Source of the DNA: Micrococcales bacterium
Lineage (GTDB): Bacteria > Actinomycetota > Actinomycetes > S36-B12 > UBA10799
Direction of reading: 5' to 3'
NCBI GenBank assembly: GCA_016703125.1
Contig: JADJCR010000002.1
Location: forward strand, 62,001-126,000
DNA length: 64,000 nucleotides
Positions within the stretch are counted from its first letter, which is position 1. Each line of letters begins with the position of its first letter. The notes beneath the pieces were generated by a model. The model did no database searches, was not told where the DNA came from, and worked only from the letters and a program-made list of their open reading frames with translations. Below are positions 53,541 through 63,198 of the stretch, piece after piece. The translations under genes were made by a program, and so were the position numbers.

Positions 53541-53858
53541 CTACTCCACACTCCGGTCGCTGGCCCGCGCCACCACTGCATCACCGTCGGCGTGCAGCAG
53601 GACCTCGAAGGCACTGACCCGGTCGGACGCGCTGACCATCACCGGTGCCGCTGCGACCTTGGCGTCGAAGCCACCGAAGCCGCGCCGCATGGACCCGACG
53701 TCGCGCCACGAGGTGCTCACGAGCCACACGTCGGGTTCGTCGGGGCTGCGCCCCACGTCCCCGCTGAGGAAGCCCTCAGCGCGGCTCAGCACGTCCAGCA
53801 GGGCCCTGCCGAGGTCCAAGAACTCGTCACCGGCACGGTGCTCGGTCACGACGATCAC
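53541..53858 (-). CDS. ABM-domain (dimeric alpha-beta barrel) protein
   Basis: A 105-residue antibiotic-biosynthesis-monooxygenase-like domain: LGRALLDVLSRAEGFLSGDVGRS and VWLVSTSWRDVGSMRRG follow the beta-alpha-beta pattern with the usual S-x-W. The first usable start is GTG 53858, as an upstream TGA blocks extension. The function is unknown; family members act on quinones or haem. It converges on the tRNA-Pro region. Confidence 0.8.
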   Translation of the reverse strand: MIVVTEHRAGDEFLDLGRALLDVLSRAEGFLSGDVGRSPDEPDVWLVSTSWRDVGSMRRGFGGFDAKVAAAPVMVSASDRVSAFEVLLHADGDAVVARASDRSVE

Positions 53859-53946
53859 GAGGACCGCCGCGGGGCTGTCCGCTCTGTTCAGTGATCATGG
53901 TCGGTCCCCCGCTCGTCGTGGGCGGCGATGCCGCGCCGGACACCGC

Positions 53947-54237
53947 TCAGCCGAGAAGCTTGGCCTTCTGGGCCGCGAACTCCTCGTCGGTGAGGATCCC
54001 CTGCGCATGCAACTCTCCGAGCTGCTTGAGCGCGGCGATCTTGTCGTCCATCGTCTCCGCGGCGGGTGCTGGGGCTGCGGGTGCTGGGGCAGGCTGAGCT
54101 GGCGCCTGCTGGGCCTCCTGCTGAGCAGCCTTCTTCTCCCATCGGCCGTACTGGCGCCGCGACACGCCGTTGGACACCGCTGTGGCGGTACCGGCGATCG
54201 CGGCCGTGCGGGCAACTCCTCGGATCAAACCAGGCAT
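53947..54237 (-). CDS. SHOCT-domain protein
   Basis: A 96-residue protein from ATG 54237. It has a short hydrophobic, basic N-terminus (GVARTAAIAGTATAVSNGVSRR), a Gln/Ala/Pro-rich linker and a C-terminal SHOCT helix pair (LKQLGELHAQGILTDEEFAA, then QKAKLLG). SHOCT domains are small oligomerisation modules. The linker repeats QQA/APA and may be disordered. It overlaps the DUF6325 gene by one base; the pair is common in actinobacteria. Confidence 0.88.
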   Translation of the reverse strand: MPGLIRGVARTAAIAGTATAVSNGVSRRQYGRWEKKAAQQEAQQAPAQPAPAPAAPAPAAETMDDKIAALKQLGELHAQGILTDEEFAAQKAKLLG

Positions 54238-54680
54238 CAGGCGTTCTCCTGTTCTTCGTTCTCGAGCGCTGCGATGAGCGCATTCACCGGGATCCGGCCG
54301 TTCGCGATGAGTTGTGCACCGGCCTTGCGCAGGGCGGTGGCGAACGGTGCGGCCCACGTGTTCTCGTACACGAGGATCGCGCCGATGGCTCCGGGGGTCA
54401 TGATCTCGGCGGCCTCGGTGATGTCCTCGTCGTCGAGCAGGCCCGTGCTGGCGCCGTCGAAGATCGCAAGATCACCCGCCCCCTGCAGGTTCTCCATGCT
54501 CAGTACCGCCACCTCGCCGTCCATGCCTTTGGCCACAAGCGCCACGTCCAGCAGCCGGACGACCCCCCGGTCGACCAGGTCGAGCAGGTACGGCAGGGCT
54601 TCCCCTGTGGGGTTCCCGTCCGGATACTCGATCACCAGGTAGTCGACCGGACCGAGTTCGAACTCGTCAGATTCCGTCAT
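54237..54680 (-). CDS. DUF6325-family protein
   Basis: A 147-residue protein from ATG 54680 with AAAGGG 6 nt upstream. GPVDYLVIEYPDGNPTGEAL and LLDLVDRGVVRLLDVALVAK define the family as I remember it. An acidic region (LLDDEDITEAAEIM) and a final NGRIPVNALIAAL segment with an acidic tail follow. The family is distantly like DUF1269 and often co-occurs with SHOCT proteins and membrane-stress genes. Function is unknown. Confidence 0.8.
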   Translation of the reverse strand: MTESDEFELGPVDYLVIEYPDGNPTGEALPYLLDLVDRGVVRLLDVALVAKGMDGEVAVLSMENLQGAGDLAIFDGASTGLLDDEDITEAAEIMTPGAIGAILVYENTWAAPFATALRKAGAQLIANGRIPVNALIAALENEEQENA

Positions 54681-54767
54681 GTGCATCCCTTTCATCGCCA
54701 ACTGCATGGTAGGCGGGCCGGCCCGTTCTCGCCCGGTACATGCCGAACCCGGGTCGGCCCCCTGCAT

Positions 54768-55172
54768 TCAGGCCGACTTCATCTCCTTGCCGTGCACGAT
54801 CACCGCGTACAGGATGAAGATGTCGATGACGATCACGACGATCGCCCACACCGGGTACACGGGCAGCCAGATGAAGTTGACCACGATGCTCAGCATCGCC
54901 AGGATCACGGCCATCGTGCGACCGAAGAGGTTCCCACTCATGACCAGGAATCCGGACAGCAGCATGAGCAGGCCCAGGAACATGTGGACCCATCCCCAGC
55001 CCGTCACGTTGAGGAAGAGCGCGGCCTCCTCCCCGAAGATCACGACATCCCCGTTGATCACGGCGATCAGGCCCTGCAGGGCCCACAGCGCGCCGCCGAT
55101 GACCATCATGATGCCCGCAAAGAACACCCAGCCGGTCCAGCCGGTGACTTCTTTCTGACCGGTCGTTGACAT
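54768..55172 (-). CDS. Four-helix membrane protein (DUF7144-like)
   Basis: A 134-residue protein from ATG 55172 (GGAGGCG upstream). Four hydrophobic helices are at about 14-36, 58-78, 84-104 and 107-127. The first carries WTGWVFFAGIMMVIGGALWALQG over its length, and GWGWVHMFLGLLMLLSG begins the second. No catalytic residue pattern is seen. It is upstream of DUF6325 and SHOCT (87 bp) and divergent from the lipid kinase. Confidence 0.8.
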   Translation of the reverse strand: MSTTGQKEVTGWTGWVFFAGIMMVIGGALWALQGLIAVINGDVVIFGEEAALFLNVTGWGWVHMFLGLLMLLSGFLVMSGNLFGRTMAVILAMLSIVVNFIWLPVYPVWAIVVIVIDIFILYAVIVHGKEMKSA

Positions 55173-55360
55173 ACTCGTCGCCTCCATTCGTGCGGGACGG
55201 TCGTCCCCACCGCCTGCACTGTAGGATTCCGGCGCGACCACGACATCACCCGATCAGGGGGAGATCATGGCCCGCCGCGGGCAGGTACGATTTCACCCGA
55301 AACGGGCGATGCGACCTCCTCCCCAATAGGCCACAGTGCGACCCGGACCTAGGAGGCCCC

Positions 55361-56716
55361 ATGGACACCCCCTCCCGCGCACAGCGCATCGCCGCCTGGA
55401 TAGCGCTGCTCGGTGCGGCGCTGCTCACGGTGATGGTGCTCCTGCTCGTGTTCTCCCGACTGGCTTCACTGGTGCTGGCGGTCCTGGGGCTCGCGCTGCT
55501 GGGGGCCGGTGGGTGGTGGCTGGTGACCGAGCGCGGAGCACGCCGGGTGGCAGGCGGTGTGGGCCTCGCGGCCGGGCTCGTCCTCATCATCACCGGCCTG
55601 CTGACGCGCATCGCGGATCAAGGCTGGGCTCTGTTGGCGGCCCTGGCCGTGGTCGCGCTCACCGCGCTGGCGGCCGGCCAGGCGCGGATGGCGGTGGCTG
55701 GGGCGCGGCGGATGGACGGGGTTCACTTTGACAAGCCCGCCCACCCCGTCCTCATCGCCAATCCCAAATCCGGCGGCGGCAAGGTGGAGAAGTTCGGGCT
55801 GCGGCAACTGGCCGAACAGCACGGGGTGGAGGTCATCATCCTCGAGCCCGGGGACAATCTCGAGCAGTTGGCGCGCGATGCCATCGCCCGAGGTGCCGAC
55901 TGCCTCGGCATGGCTGGAGGCGACGGGTCGCAGGCGCTCGTGGCATCCGTGGCGATCGAGCACGACCTCCCGTTCGTGTGTGTCAGCGCCGGCACCCGCA
56001 ACCACTTCGCGCTGGACCTGGGCCTGGACCGCGACGACCCCGGCGAGGGGATCGCCGCGTTCTCCCACGGGCTCGAGCGCCGTATCGACTACGCCACGGT
56101 GGGCGACCGCCTATTCGTCAACAACGTGTCGATGGGTGTGTACGCCACCGTGGTGCAGCAGGAGTCCTACCGCGACGCGAAACTGGAGACCTCCAAGGAA
56201 CTGCTGCCGGAGTTGCTCGGGGCGCGCACCGAACCCTTCGACCTGCAGTTCACGACCCCCGACGGCACCGACGTGGACGGGGCATTCGTCATCCTGATCT
56301 CGAACAACCCCTACGTGCTCGGCCCCAAGCTCGACGTGGCGCAGCGGCGATCGCTGACGACAGGCCGACTCGGAGTCTTCGCGATCAATGCCCGGACCGG
56401 GCCGGAGGCGGCCAAACTCGTGGCGCGTTCGACCTTCGGGCTGGCGGGCCGCGACCCGAACGTGCACCAGTTCGATGCCCGCGAGTTCGAGGTAAGGTCC
56501 CACGGGGGAACCGCCTTCGCGGGGGTCGACGGCGAGGCGCTGGATCTGCCCACACCACTGACGTTCCGGATCCATCCGGGCGGTCTGCGGGTCCGGGTAC
56601 CGTCGGCGAGCGTGGACCGGCTGCGGCGGCGCTGGGCGCGCAACATCACTCTGAAGGACCTGTTCCGCGTGGCGCGCGGGCAGTCCTTGACCGAGCCGCG
56701 GGCCGGGGGTGCCTGA
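55361..56716 (+). CDS. Membrane-linked diacylglycerol/lipid kinase (DAGK_cat, YegS/DgkB type)
   Basis: A 451-residue protein from ATG 55361 (AGGAGG 6 nt upstream). Four N-terminal transmembrane segments (residues 1-115) precede a DAGK catalytic domain: VLIANPKSGGGK, CLGMAGGDGSQALV (the G-G-D-G nucleotide motif), CVSAGTRNHFALDLGL and VNNVSMGVYA. The C-terminal beta domain has AFAGVDGEAL. It would phosphorylate a membrane lipid alcohol; the added membrane part is unusual for DgkB. It overlaps the PAP2 gene (TGATG), pairing a lipid kinase with a lipid phosphatase. Confidence 0.9.
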   Translation: MDTPSRAQRIAAWIALLGAALLTVMVLLLVFSRLASLVLAVLGLALLGAGGWWLVTERGARRVAGGVGLAAGLVLIITGLLTRIADQGWALLAALAVVALTALAAGQARMAVAGARRMDGVHFDKPAHPVLIANPKSGGGKVEKFGLRQLAEQHGVEVIILEPGDNLEQLARDAIARGADCLGMAGGDGSQALVASVAIEHDLPFVCVSAGTRNHFALDLGLDRDDPGEGIAAFSHGLERRIDYATVGDRLFVNNVSMGVYATVVQQESYRDAKLETSKELLPELLGARTEPFDLQFTTPDGTDVDGAFVILISNNPYVLGPKLDVAQRRSLTTGRLGVFAINARTGPEAAKLVARSTFGLAGRDPNVHQFDAREFEVRSHGGTAFAGVDGEALDLPTPLTFRIHPGGLRVRVPSASVDRLRRRWARNITLKDLFRVARGQSLTEPRAGGA

Positions 56717-57288
56717 TGCTCCCCGAGTCCGTGCGCGACATCGGCGGCGAGTTGTCGCAGGTGGACCGTGCCTTGTACAGCGCCGTTGCGAGCACGCCGA
56801 CCCCCCACCTGGACGAGGGGCTGCGGGATCTCTCCCGGGCGGCCAACAAGTCCGTGCTCTGGCTGACCGTCGCCACCGGCCTCGCCCTGGCCGGTGGGCC
56901 ACGGGAACGGCGCGCGGCCCTGACAGGCGTGGCCAGCATCGCGGCCGCCAGCCTGCTCGTCAACGCGGGCGTGAAGTTCATCGCCCGCCGCGACCGACCA
57001 GAGCGAGGGCCCAACAGCGATGACAGATTCGTGCCGATGCCCACGTCCACGTCCTTCCCTTCCGGGCATTCGGCGTCGGCCTTCGCCTTCGCCCAAGGGG
57101 TCGCCTCGGTGGCACCGGGCACCGCGATCCCCCTGCACGTCGCCGCCGCGGCGGTGGCCTACTCGCGGGTCCACACCGGCGTGCACTACCCCGGTGATGT
57201 GGTGGCCGGGTCGTTGATCGGGATCGTCACGGGAGGAACGGTGGGGCGACTGCTCAACGGGCGGCTCGACCGCTCTCCGGCCACGTGA
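56716..57288 (+). CDS. PAP2-family lipid phosphatase
   Basis: A 190-residue protein with the complete PAP2 signature: KFIARRDRPERG (K-x6-R-P), SFPSGHSAS (P-S-G-H) and SRVHTGVHYPGD (S-R-x5-H-x3-D). The hydrophobic helices fit a small PA-phosphatase or polyprenyl-diphosphate phosphatase. It starts by 1-nt overlap with the lipid kinase. The two together could cycle a lipid between alcohol and phosphate. Confidence 0.92.
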   Translation: MLPESVRDIGGELSQVDRALYSAVASTPTPHLDEGLRDLSRAANKSVLWLTVATGLALAGGPRERRAALTGVASIAAASLLVNAGVKFIARRDRPERGPNSDDRFVPMPTSTSFPSGHSASAFAFAQGVASVAPGTAIPLHVAAAAVAYSRVHTGVHYPGDVVAGSLIGIVTGGTVGRLLNGRLDRSPAT

Positions 57289-57376
57289 CTGAGGGTTGCG
57301 CGATGCGTGTAGGGGCCTCCTGCCGCGCCGCGGCCCCCCGGCGTCACTACGGTGGGCCTCGGACAGGAGGGCGAGG

Positions 57377-58624
57377 ATGAACGAGAACGACATGGACACG
57401 CCGGTCCCGCAAGCGCCCTTCGGCGACGCCCTGCCACAGCAGCCCGACGCGGCACCGGCCGGCCCGACCCCCCAGCCGCCGGACTGGGTGATGCCGATGG
57501 TGCGCAGGATCATCTGGCGGGTGATCGTGGTGGTCCTCATCACCGCGGCGCTGCTCCTCATGGCGATGCAGACGCGCAGTCTGCTGTCGATGTTGTTCAT
57601 CGCGCTGTTCTTCGGCATCGCCATGGAACCTGCGGTCAACCATCTGCACATGAAGCGGGGGATGCGCCGGGGCGCCGCCACCGGACTCGTGTTCCTGCTC
57701 TCGGCGGCCTTCCTGATCGTGCTGACCTTCATCATGATCCCCGGACTGGTGAATGTGGCCGGCGAGATGTCGAACAGCCTCAAGTCCGCGGTGCCGCAGA
57801 TCAACGAACAGTTCGGCACCGACTTCCCGACGTCGAAGACCGATCCGGCCTTCTCGGAGGCTCAGGAGAATGTGAAGGACTGGGTACAGAACCACGCCAG
57901 TGACATCATGGGCTTCGCGAGCAGCACTATCGGCTTGATCTTCCAGTTCTTCACCATCGCGATGTTCGCGTTCTACTTCGCCGCCGACGCCCCCCGGATC
58001 CGGCGGGCCATCCTGCGCCGGTTCCCCGCCGGGCAGCAGCAGCGGCTGGGCTGGGCGTGGGACACGGCCATCGAGCAGACCGGTGGCTACCTGTATTCCC
58101 GGCTACTGCTCATGATCATCAACGGCGGCCTGTTCTTCTTCGCCATGCTCCTGGTCGGAGTGGACTGGACGATCGCCCTGCCCATGGCGATTTTCGAGGG
58201 ATTCGTCGCGGAGTTCATCCCGGCCATCGGCACCTACATCGGCGCGGCGGTGCCCATCCTTCTCACGTGGGGCCTGGAAGGGCTCACGGCCGCGGCCGCC
58301 CTGTTGGTCTGGACTCTCATCTACCAGCAGCTCGAGAACTACTTCCTGAGCCCGAAGATCAGCGCCAGGACGATGGAGATCAACGGCGGTATTGCCTTCG
58401 GAGCGGCCATGGCCGGCGGCGCGATCGGTGGGCCCATGCTCGCCTTCATGTCGCTGCCGATCGCCGCGCTGGTCACATCCTTCATGAAGAACTTCTCCCG
58501 CCGGTACCCATTGGCGTACTTCTCGCCCTACGACGGGGACTACACCGAAGAGGATGAGCAGGAGTCGATAGAGGCCCGCCCGCACACCGTCCGGACCGAC
58601 CCGCCCCACGACGAGAGCACCTGA
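57377..58624 (+). CDS. AI-2E-family (PerM/YdiK-like) membrane transporter
   Basis: A 415-residue polytopic protein from ATG 57377 (GGAGG upstream). It has a Pro-rich cytoplasmic N-terminus and about eight helices. The family's conserved regions are YLYSRLLLMIINGGLFF, the FEGFVAEFIPAIGTYIGA loop and YQQLENYFLSPKI. The acidic C-terminal tail (DYTEEDEQESIEARP) is cytoplasmic. Family members export small molecules or exchange ions; autoinducer-2 transport is not implied. It is 88 bp after PAP2 and 133 bp before the sulfatase fusion. Confidence 0.9.
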   Translation: MNENDMDTPVPQAPFGDALPQQPDAAPAGPTPQPPDWVMPMVRRIIWRVIVVVLITAALLLMAMQTRSLLSMLFIALFFGIAMEPAVNHLHMKRGMRRGAATGLVFLLSAAFLIVLTFIMIPGLVNVAGEMSNSLKSAVPQINEQFGTDFPTSKTDPAFSEAQENVKDWVQNHASDIMGFASSTIGLIFQFFTIAMFAFYFAADAPRIRRAILRRFPAGQQQRLGWAWDTAIEQTGGYLYSRLLLMIINGGLFFFAMLLVGVDWTIALPMAIFEGFVAEFIPAIGTYIGAAVPILLTWGLEGLTAAAALLVWTLIYQQLENYFLSPKISARTMEINGGIAFGAAMAGGAIGGPMLAFMSLPIAALVTSFMKNFSRRYPLAYFSPYDGDYTEEDEQESIEARPHTVRTDPPHDEST

Positions 58625-58757
58625 CACCGTGGGCGGCTTCCCGTCGCCCCCCACCGCTGCGCTGGCCGCAGGGTCGACGGCTCGGCGCGGACCGACCCCC
58701 CGTCGTGGGTGATGCCCGGCGCGCGCGGCCGCAGTGGAATGTCCGTGGAGGTGCCAC

Positions 58758-61665
58758 ATGTCCGACCGACTGATGCTCATCGTTGCCGGCTACCCGGATC
58801 CCGCGACCGCCCAGCACGAGTTCGATGCGCTGGTTGCGAAGGTGAAGACAAAGGAGTTGGACTCCCGGGCGATGATCCTGGTGGGCAAGGACTCCGAGGG
58901 CAAGGTCACCGTCAAGGACACCGGTGACCACCTCGGGCGCAGGGGCGCCGGTTGGGGTGGCGGCGTGGGCGTGCTGGTCGGGCTGTTCGCCCCACCGCTG
59001 CTCGGATCGGTCGCCCTCGGCGCGGCAGCCGGCGCGATCGTGGGGAAGTTCGCCGGACACAAGGTCCGCGGAGCCGTCGAGGACAAGGGTCTCAGAAGCG
59101 CTCAAGCCCGGCAGTGCCGTGATCATCGGTATCTTCTCCGCCGCTCAGCGGCTGGCCGTGGAACAGGCTCTGCCCGGTGCACCGCTGAAGTCAGTGGTGG
59201 AGTCCGACGAACACAGCCTGGACGAACTGAAATCGGCCCTCGGGGAGGCGATGGGCAAGTTCAACCCCGATCGCACGGTGCTGCCCGTCCCAGACCGCCA
59301 GTTCGGAGGTATGGCGGGCCGAACCCTTGCGGATTCGGTTCCGGACTGGTCCTTCATCCCCGGTGTGCAGGCACCCGAGGACGCCCCCAACGTGCTGATC
59401 GTCCTCATCGACGACGCCGGCTTCGGGTCCATCGACTCGTTCGGGGGCCCGGTTTCGGCACCGACCTTCACCCGCGTGCAGAACCAGGGCCTCACCTACA
59501 ACCGTTTCCACGTCACCGCCGTGTGCTCGCCCACCCGTGCGGCTTTGCTCACCGGACGCAACCAGCACCGAGTCGGTTTCGGTTCGATCGCCGAGTACCC
59601 CGGGCCGTTCCCCGGCTACAGCGCGGCCAAGCCGAAGTCCTGCGCCGCCCTCCCCCGCATCCTCCGGGAGAACGGTTACGTCACCGGCGGCTTCGGCAAG
59701 TGGCACTTGACACCGGACAACGTCCAGGGTGCTGCCGGGCCGTTCGACCACTGGCCCAAGGCATGGGGATTCGACCACTGGTGGGGTTTCCTGTCCGGCG
59801 CCGCCGGCCAGTACGACCCCATCATCACGATCGACGATGCGATCGTCGGCGTACCTGAGGGCCAGGACGGCGAGCAGTACTACTTCCCCGACGACCTGAC
59901 CGACAAGGCTGTCGAGTGGTTGCACGCCGTGCGTGCCCAGGACGCCAGCAAACCGTGGCTGATGTACTACTCGACCGGCTGCGCCCACGCCCCTCACCAC
60001 GTGGCACCGGACTGGGCCGACAAGTACAAGGGCACCTTCGACGACGGGTGGGACGCGCTGCGCGAGCGGACGCTGGCCAAACAGAAGGAACTCGGCATCG
60101 TTCCGGAGGACACCGAGTTGACCGCCCGCCCGGATGTCTTCCCGGCATGGGATTCGCTGTCGGACACGCAGAAGAAGCTCTACGTGCGACAGATGGAGGT
60201 CTACGCGGGATACCAGGACAACGCCGACTGGAACGTGGGCCGGCTCTTGGACGCCATCCAGGAGATGGGAGACCTGGACAACACGCTGATCTTCTACATC
60301 TGGGGCGACAACGGCGCCAGCATGGAAGGCACCGTGACCGGCTCCTTCAACGAGATGACGTTCCTCAACGGCATCGTCCTGGACGCCGACCACCAGATGG
60401 AACTGATCGATCAGTACGGCGGGATCGAGGCGATAGGCACCGACCACACCGCCCCCCACGTGGCGGCAGCGTGGGCGCACGCTATGAACACACCGTTCCA
60501 GTGGGGCAAGCAGATGGCCAGCCACCTCGGCGGTACCCGCGACCCGATGGCGGTGGCCTGGCCGGCACGCCTGCGGCACGACACGACGCCACGCAGTCAG
60601 TTCACCCACTGCATCGACATCGCTCCCACGATCCTGGAGGCAGCCGGGATCCCCGAGCCGGCCTCGGTGGACGGCATAGCGCAACAGCCGATGGATGGCA
60701 CGAGCTTGCTCTACACCCTGGACGACCCGCAGGCCCCCGAGCGTCACACGACGCAGTACTTCGAGATGTTCGGCGGCAGGGCGATGTACTCGGACGGCTG
60801 GTGGGCAGCGTCCAAGCCTGACCGCATCCCGTGGGACTTCTCCCCCGAGACACTGAGGAAGTACGGGCCGGACTCCGGCTGGGATCCAGACCGGGATGCG
60901 CCGTGGGAGTTGTACGACCTCACGACCGACTTCTCACAGGCCCACAACGTGGCAGACCAGCACCCCGAGAAAGTGGCTGAGTTGCGGGATCTGTGGTGGC
61001 AGGAGGCCGAGCGCAACAGTGTGCTGCCATTGTGCGCAGGCCTGGCCATCATGTTCGGCATCCTGCCGCCCCTGCCGACCGTCACCCGCTACGCGTTCGC
61101 CGGCGACGTGCAGAACGTCCAGCGCGGGATGATTCCGCGCATATACGGGCGGTCGTACGCCATCGAGGCCGACCTGCACGTTCCGGAGGGCGGCGCGGAG
61201 GGCGTGATCGTGGCGAACGCGGACTTCATCGGGGGGTTCGGCCTGTGGGTCGGCGCCGATGGCACGTTGCGGCACACGTACTCCCTGCTCGGCGTGGAGA
61301 CCTACCGGCAAGTTGCGTCCAAGCCACTTCCTGCGGGGGACGTGACGGTGAAGATGCTCTTCTCCTCGGACACCCCCGACCCCGGCAGTGGCGGGCACGT
61401 CGGCCTGTTCGTCAACGACGAGTTGGTGGGCGAAGGAGACATGCCGCGGACGGTGCCGATCACCTTCAGCAGTTACGCCGGGATGGACATCGGCCGGGAC
61501 AACGGTCTGGTGGTCGACCTGGAGTACGAACCCAAGGCGCCCTACCCGTTCACCGGGACCGTCCGCAGCGTCGTGTTCGACCTCTCCCCGGAGGATCACG
61601 AAACCGAGAAGTCGCTGCACGCCCGCACGATGAGCCACACCGTCGGGCAGGGGGCCGCGGGCTGA
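58758..61665 (+). CDS. DUF1269-arylsulfatase fusion protein, frameshifted
   Basis: About 968 residues after correction. Residues 1-165 are DUF1269-like: MLIVAGYPDPATAQHEFDAL, a Gly/Ala-rich membrane segment (67-98) and LKPGSAVIIGIFSA. A type I sulfatase follows: NVLIVLIDDAGFG (metal), VCSPTRAALLTGR with the formylglycine Cys about 256, FGKWHL, IWGDNGAS, and a C-terminal beta-sandwich (YSLLGVETYRQVASK). The frame is lost at GGG 59087-59089 (two G expected); one removed base gives 969 codons. GGAGGTG precedes ATG 58758. The anSME-type maturase gene 227 bp downstream fits its Cys-type active site. Confidence 0.88.
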
Positions 61666-61859
61666 CAACTGCTGCGGGCTGCGAGGAGCCGCCGGCTGGG
61701 CGAGACGACGTCAGGTCCGCATTCGCGATCCCGCACGTGTCACCCGGTCCAGCCCGGCGCTCCTGCGTCGCATTGTCCGGTGTCTGCCTCGTCGCAGGGC
61801 TCGTGCGGTAGCCCGGGAGCGCTAGGATCACCCCCTCAGGGGGATATGACCTGAGCACG

Positions 61860-61880
61860 GGTCTGGAAGAGTCGCAGACC
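61860..61880 (+). promoter_or_regulatory. Hairpin abutting the maturase ribosome-binding site
   Basis: GGTCTG (61860-61865) and CAGACC (61875-61880) form a 6-bp stem ending exactly where AAGGAGG (61881) begins. A CCCCCTCAGGGGG palindrome lies 25 bp further upstream, after a TAGGAT box. The 226-bp gap (61666-61891) has no gene. The stems could tune maturase translation relative to the sulfatase. Confidence 0.45.
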
Positions 61881-61891
61881 AAGGAGGATCT

Positions 61892-63198
61892 GTGTCCACT
61901 GCGCAGCGCGTGTTCCAGTTGATGGCCAAGCCGACCGGCGCAATCTGCAACCTCGACTGCGACTACTGCTTCTTCCTCTCCAAGGAGCAGCTCTATCCGG
62001 GTTCGGCCTTCAGGATGGACGACGCGGTGCTGGCCGCGTACGTGCGACAACTCCTCTCGGCTCATCCGCCCGACTCGGAGGTGACCTTCGCGTTCCAGGG
62101 CGGAGAGCCGACCCTCATGGGCGTGGACTTCTTCGCCCGGTGCCTGCAGTTGCAGCAGGAGTACAAGCGGCCGGGGCAGCATATCCTCAACACGATCCAG
62201 ACGAACGCCACCTTGCTGGACGCGCAGTGGGCCGGGTTCCTGGCCGACAACCGGTTCCTCGTGGGCGTGTCCATCGACGGCCCCCGGGAGATGCATGACG
62301 CCTACCGTCGGGACAAAGGCGGCAAACCTACCTACGACCGGGTGGTGACCGGTCTGCGCCACCTTCAGCGAGCCGGCGTCGAATGGAACGCGTTGACCAC
62401 CGTCAATGCTGTGAACGGCGACCACGGACTGGAGGTCTACCGCTTCCTGACTCAGGAACTCGGCGCCCAGTTCATACAGTTCATCCCCATCGTCGAGCGG
62501 GTGACCGAGGACCTGCTTCCCCTGCCGAGCAGTCCGGGTGGGGCGCCCGGAACCATCGCACCGTCCTGTACACCCAGACCGGCACCGCGGTCACGAACCG
62601 CTCCGTGCGCCCGGAGCAGTACGGGCAGTTCCTCGTCGATGCCTTCGAGCACTGGGTCCGCCACGACGTCGGGGAGGTGTTCGTGCAGATGTTCGACACC
62701 ACGCTGGCCCATTTCGTCGGGTACGAGAACGCCGGGCTGTGCGTGCACGCCAGGACGTGCGGCGAAGCGCTGGCCCTCGAGCACAACGGTGACGTCTTCT
62801 CCTGCGACCACTTCGTCGAGCCCGGCTACCAGGTGGGCAACCTCGCGGACGGCAGGACACTTCTGGAAATGGTGGATTCGCCGGCTCAGCGCGCGTTCGG
62901 CAACGCCAAACTCGACACCCTTCCCGACTACTGCCGCCGGTGCGACGTGCGCTTCGCGTGCAACGGGGGCTGCCCCAAGGACCGGTTCGCAACAACGCCG
63001 GACGGCGAACCCGGCCTGCACTACCTGTGCGCGGGCTACCAGCATTTCTTCCGGCACGTGGACAAGCCCATGCGGCTCATGGCCGCGCTGCTGCGGCAGG
63101 GCCACTCGGCCGACGAGGTCCGGGGCTGGTACGCGAAACGGGACGCCCGCCGGGAGTCACAGCAAGCCCGCACACCCAAGGGAAGGACCGCACCATGA
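61892..63198 (+). CDS. Radical-SAM anaerobic sulfatase-maturating enzyme (anSME), frameshifted
   Basis: About 435 residues after correction. It starts at GTG 61892 behind AAGGAGG. CNLDCDYCFF is the radical SAM C-x3-C-x2-C; AFQGGEPTLMG and NTIQTNATLLD follow. The SPASM part includes CVHARTCGEALALEHNG, SCDHFVEPGY and YCRRCDVRFACNGGCPKDR, ligating two auxiliary clusters. At 62524 one G is missing (CTGCC for CTGGCC), restoring LAEQSGWGARNHRT and 436 codons. anSME converts the sulfatase active-site Cys to formylglycine without O2. The stop overlaps the next start (ATGA). Confidence 0.93.

Noticed and set aside
53520..53548. Complete tmRNA gene suggested by a tmRNA-like 3' end
   Set aside because: Only a T-arm-like end is present; there is no 5' tRNA-like part, no tag reading frame and too little space. 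Kept only as a note on the tRNA region.
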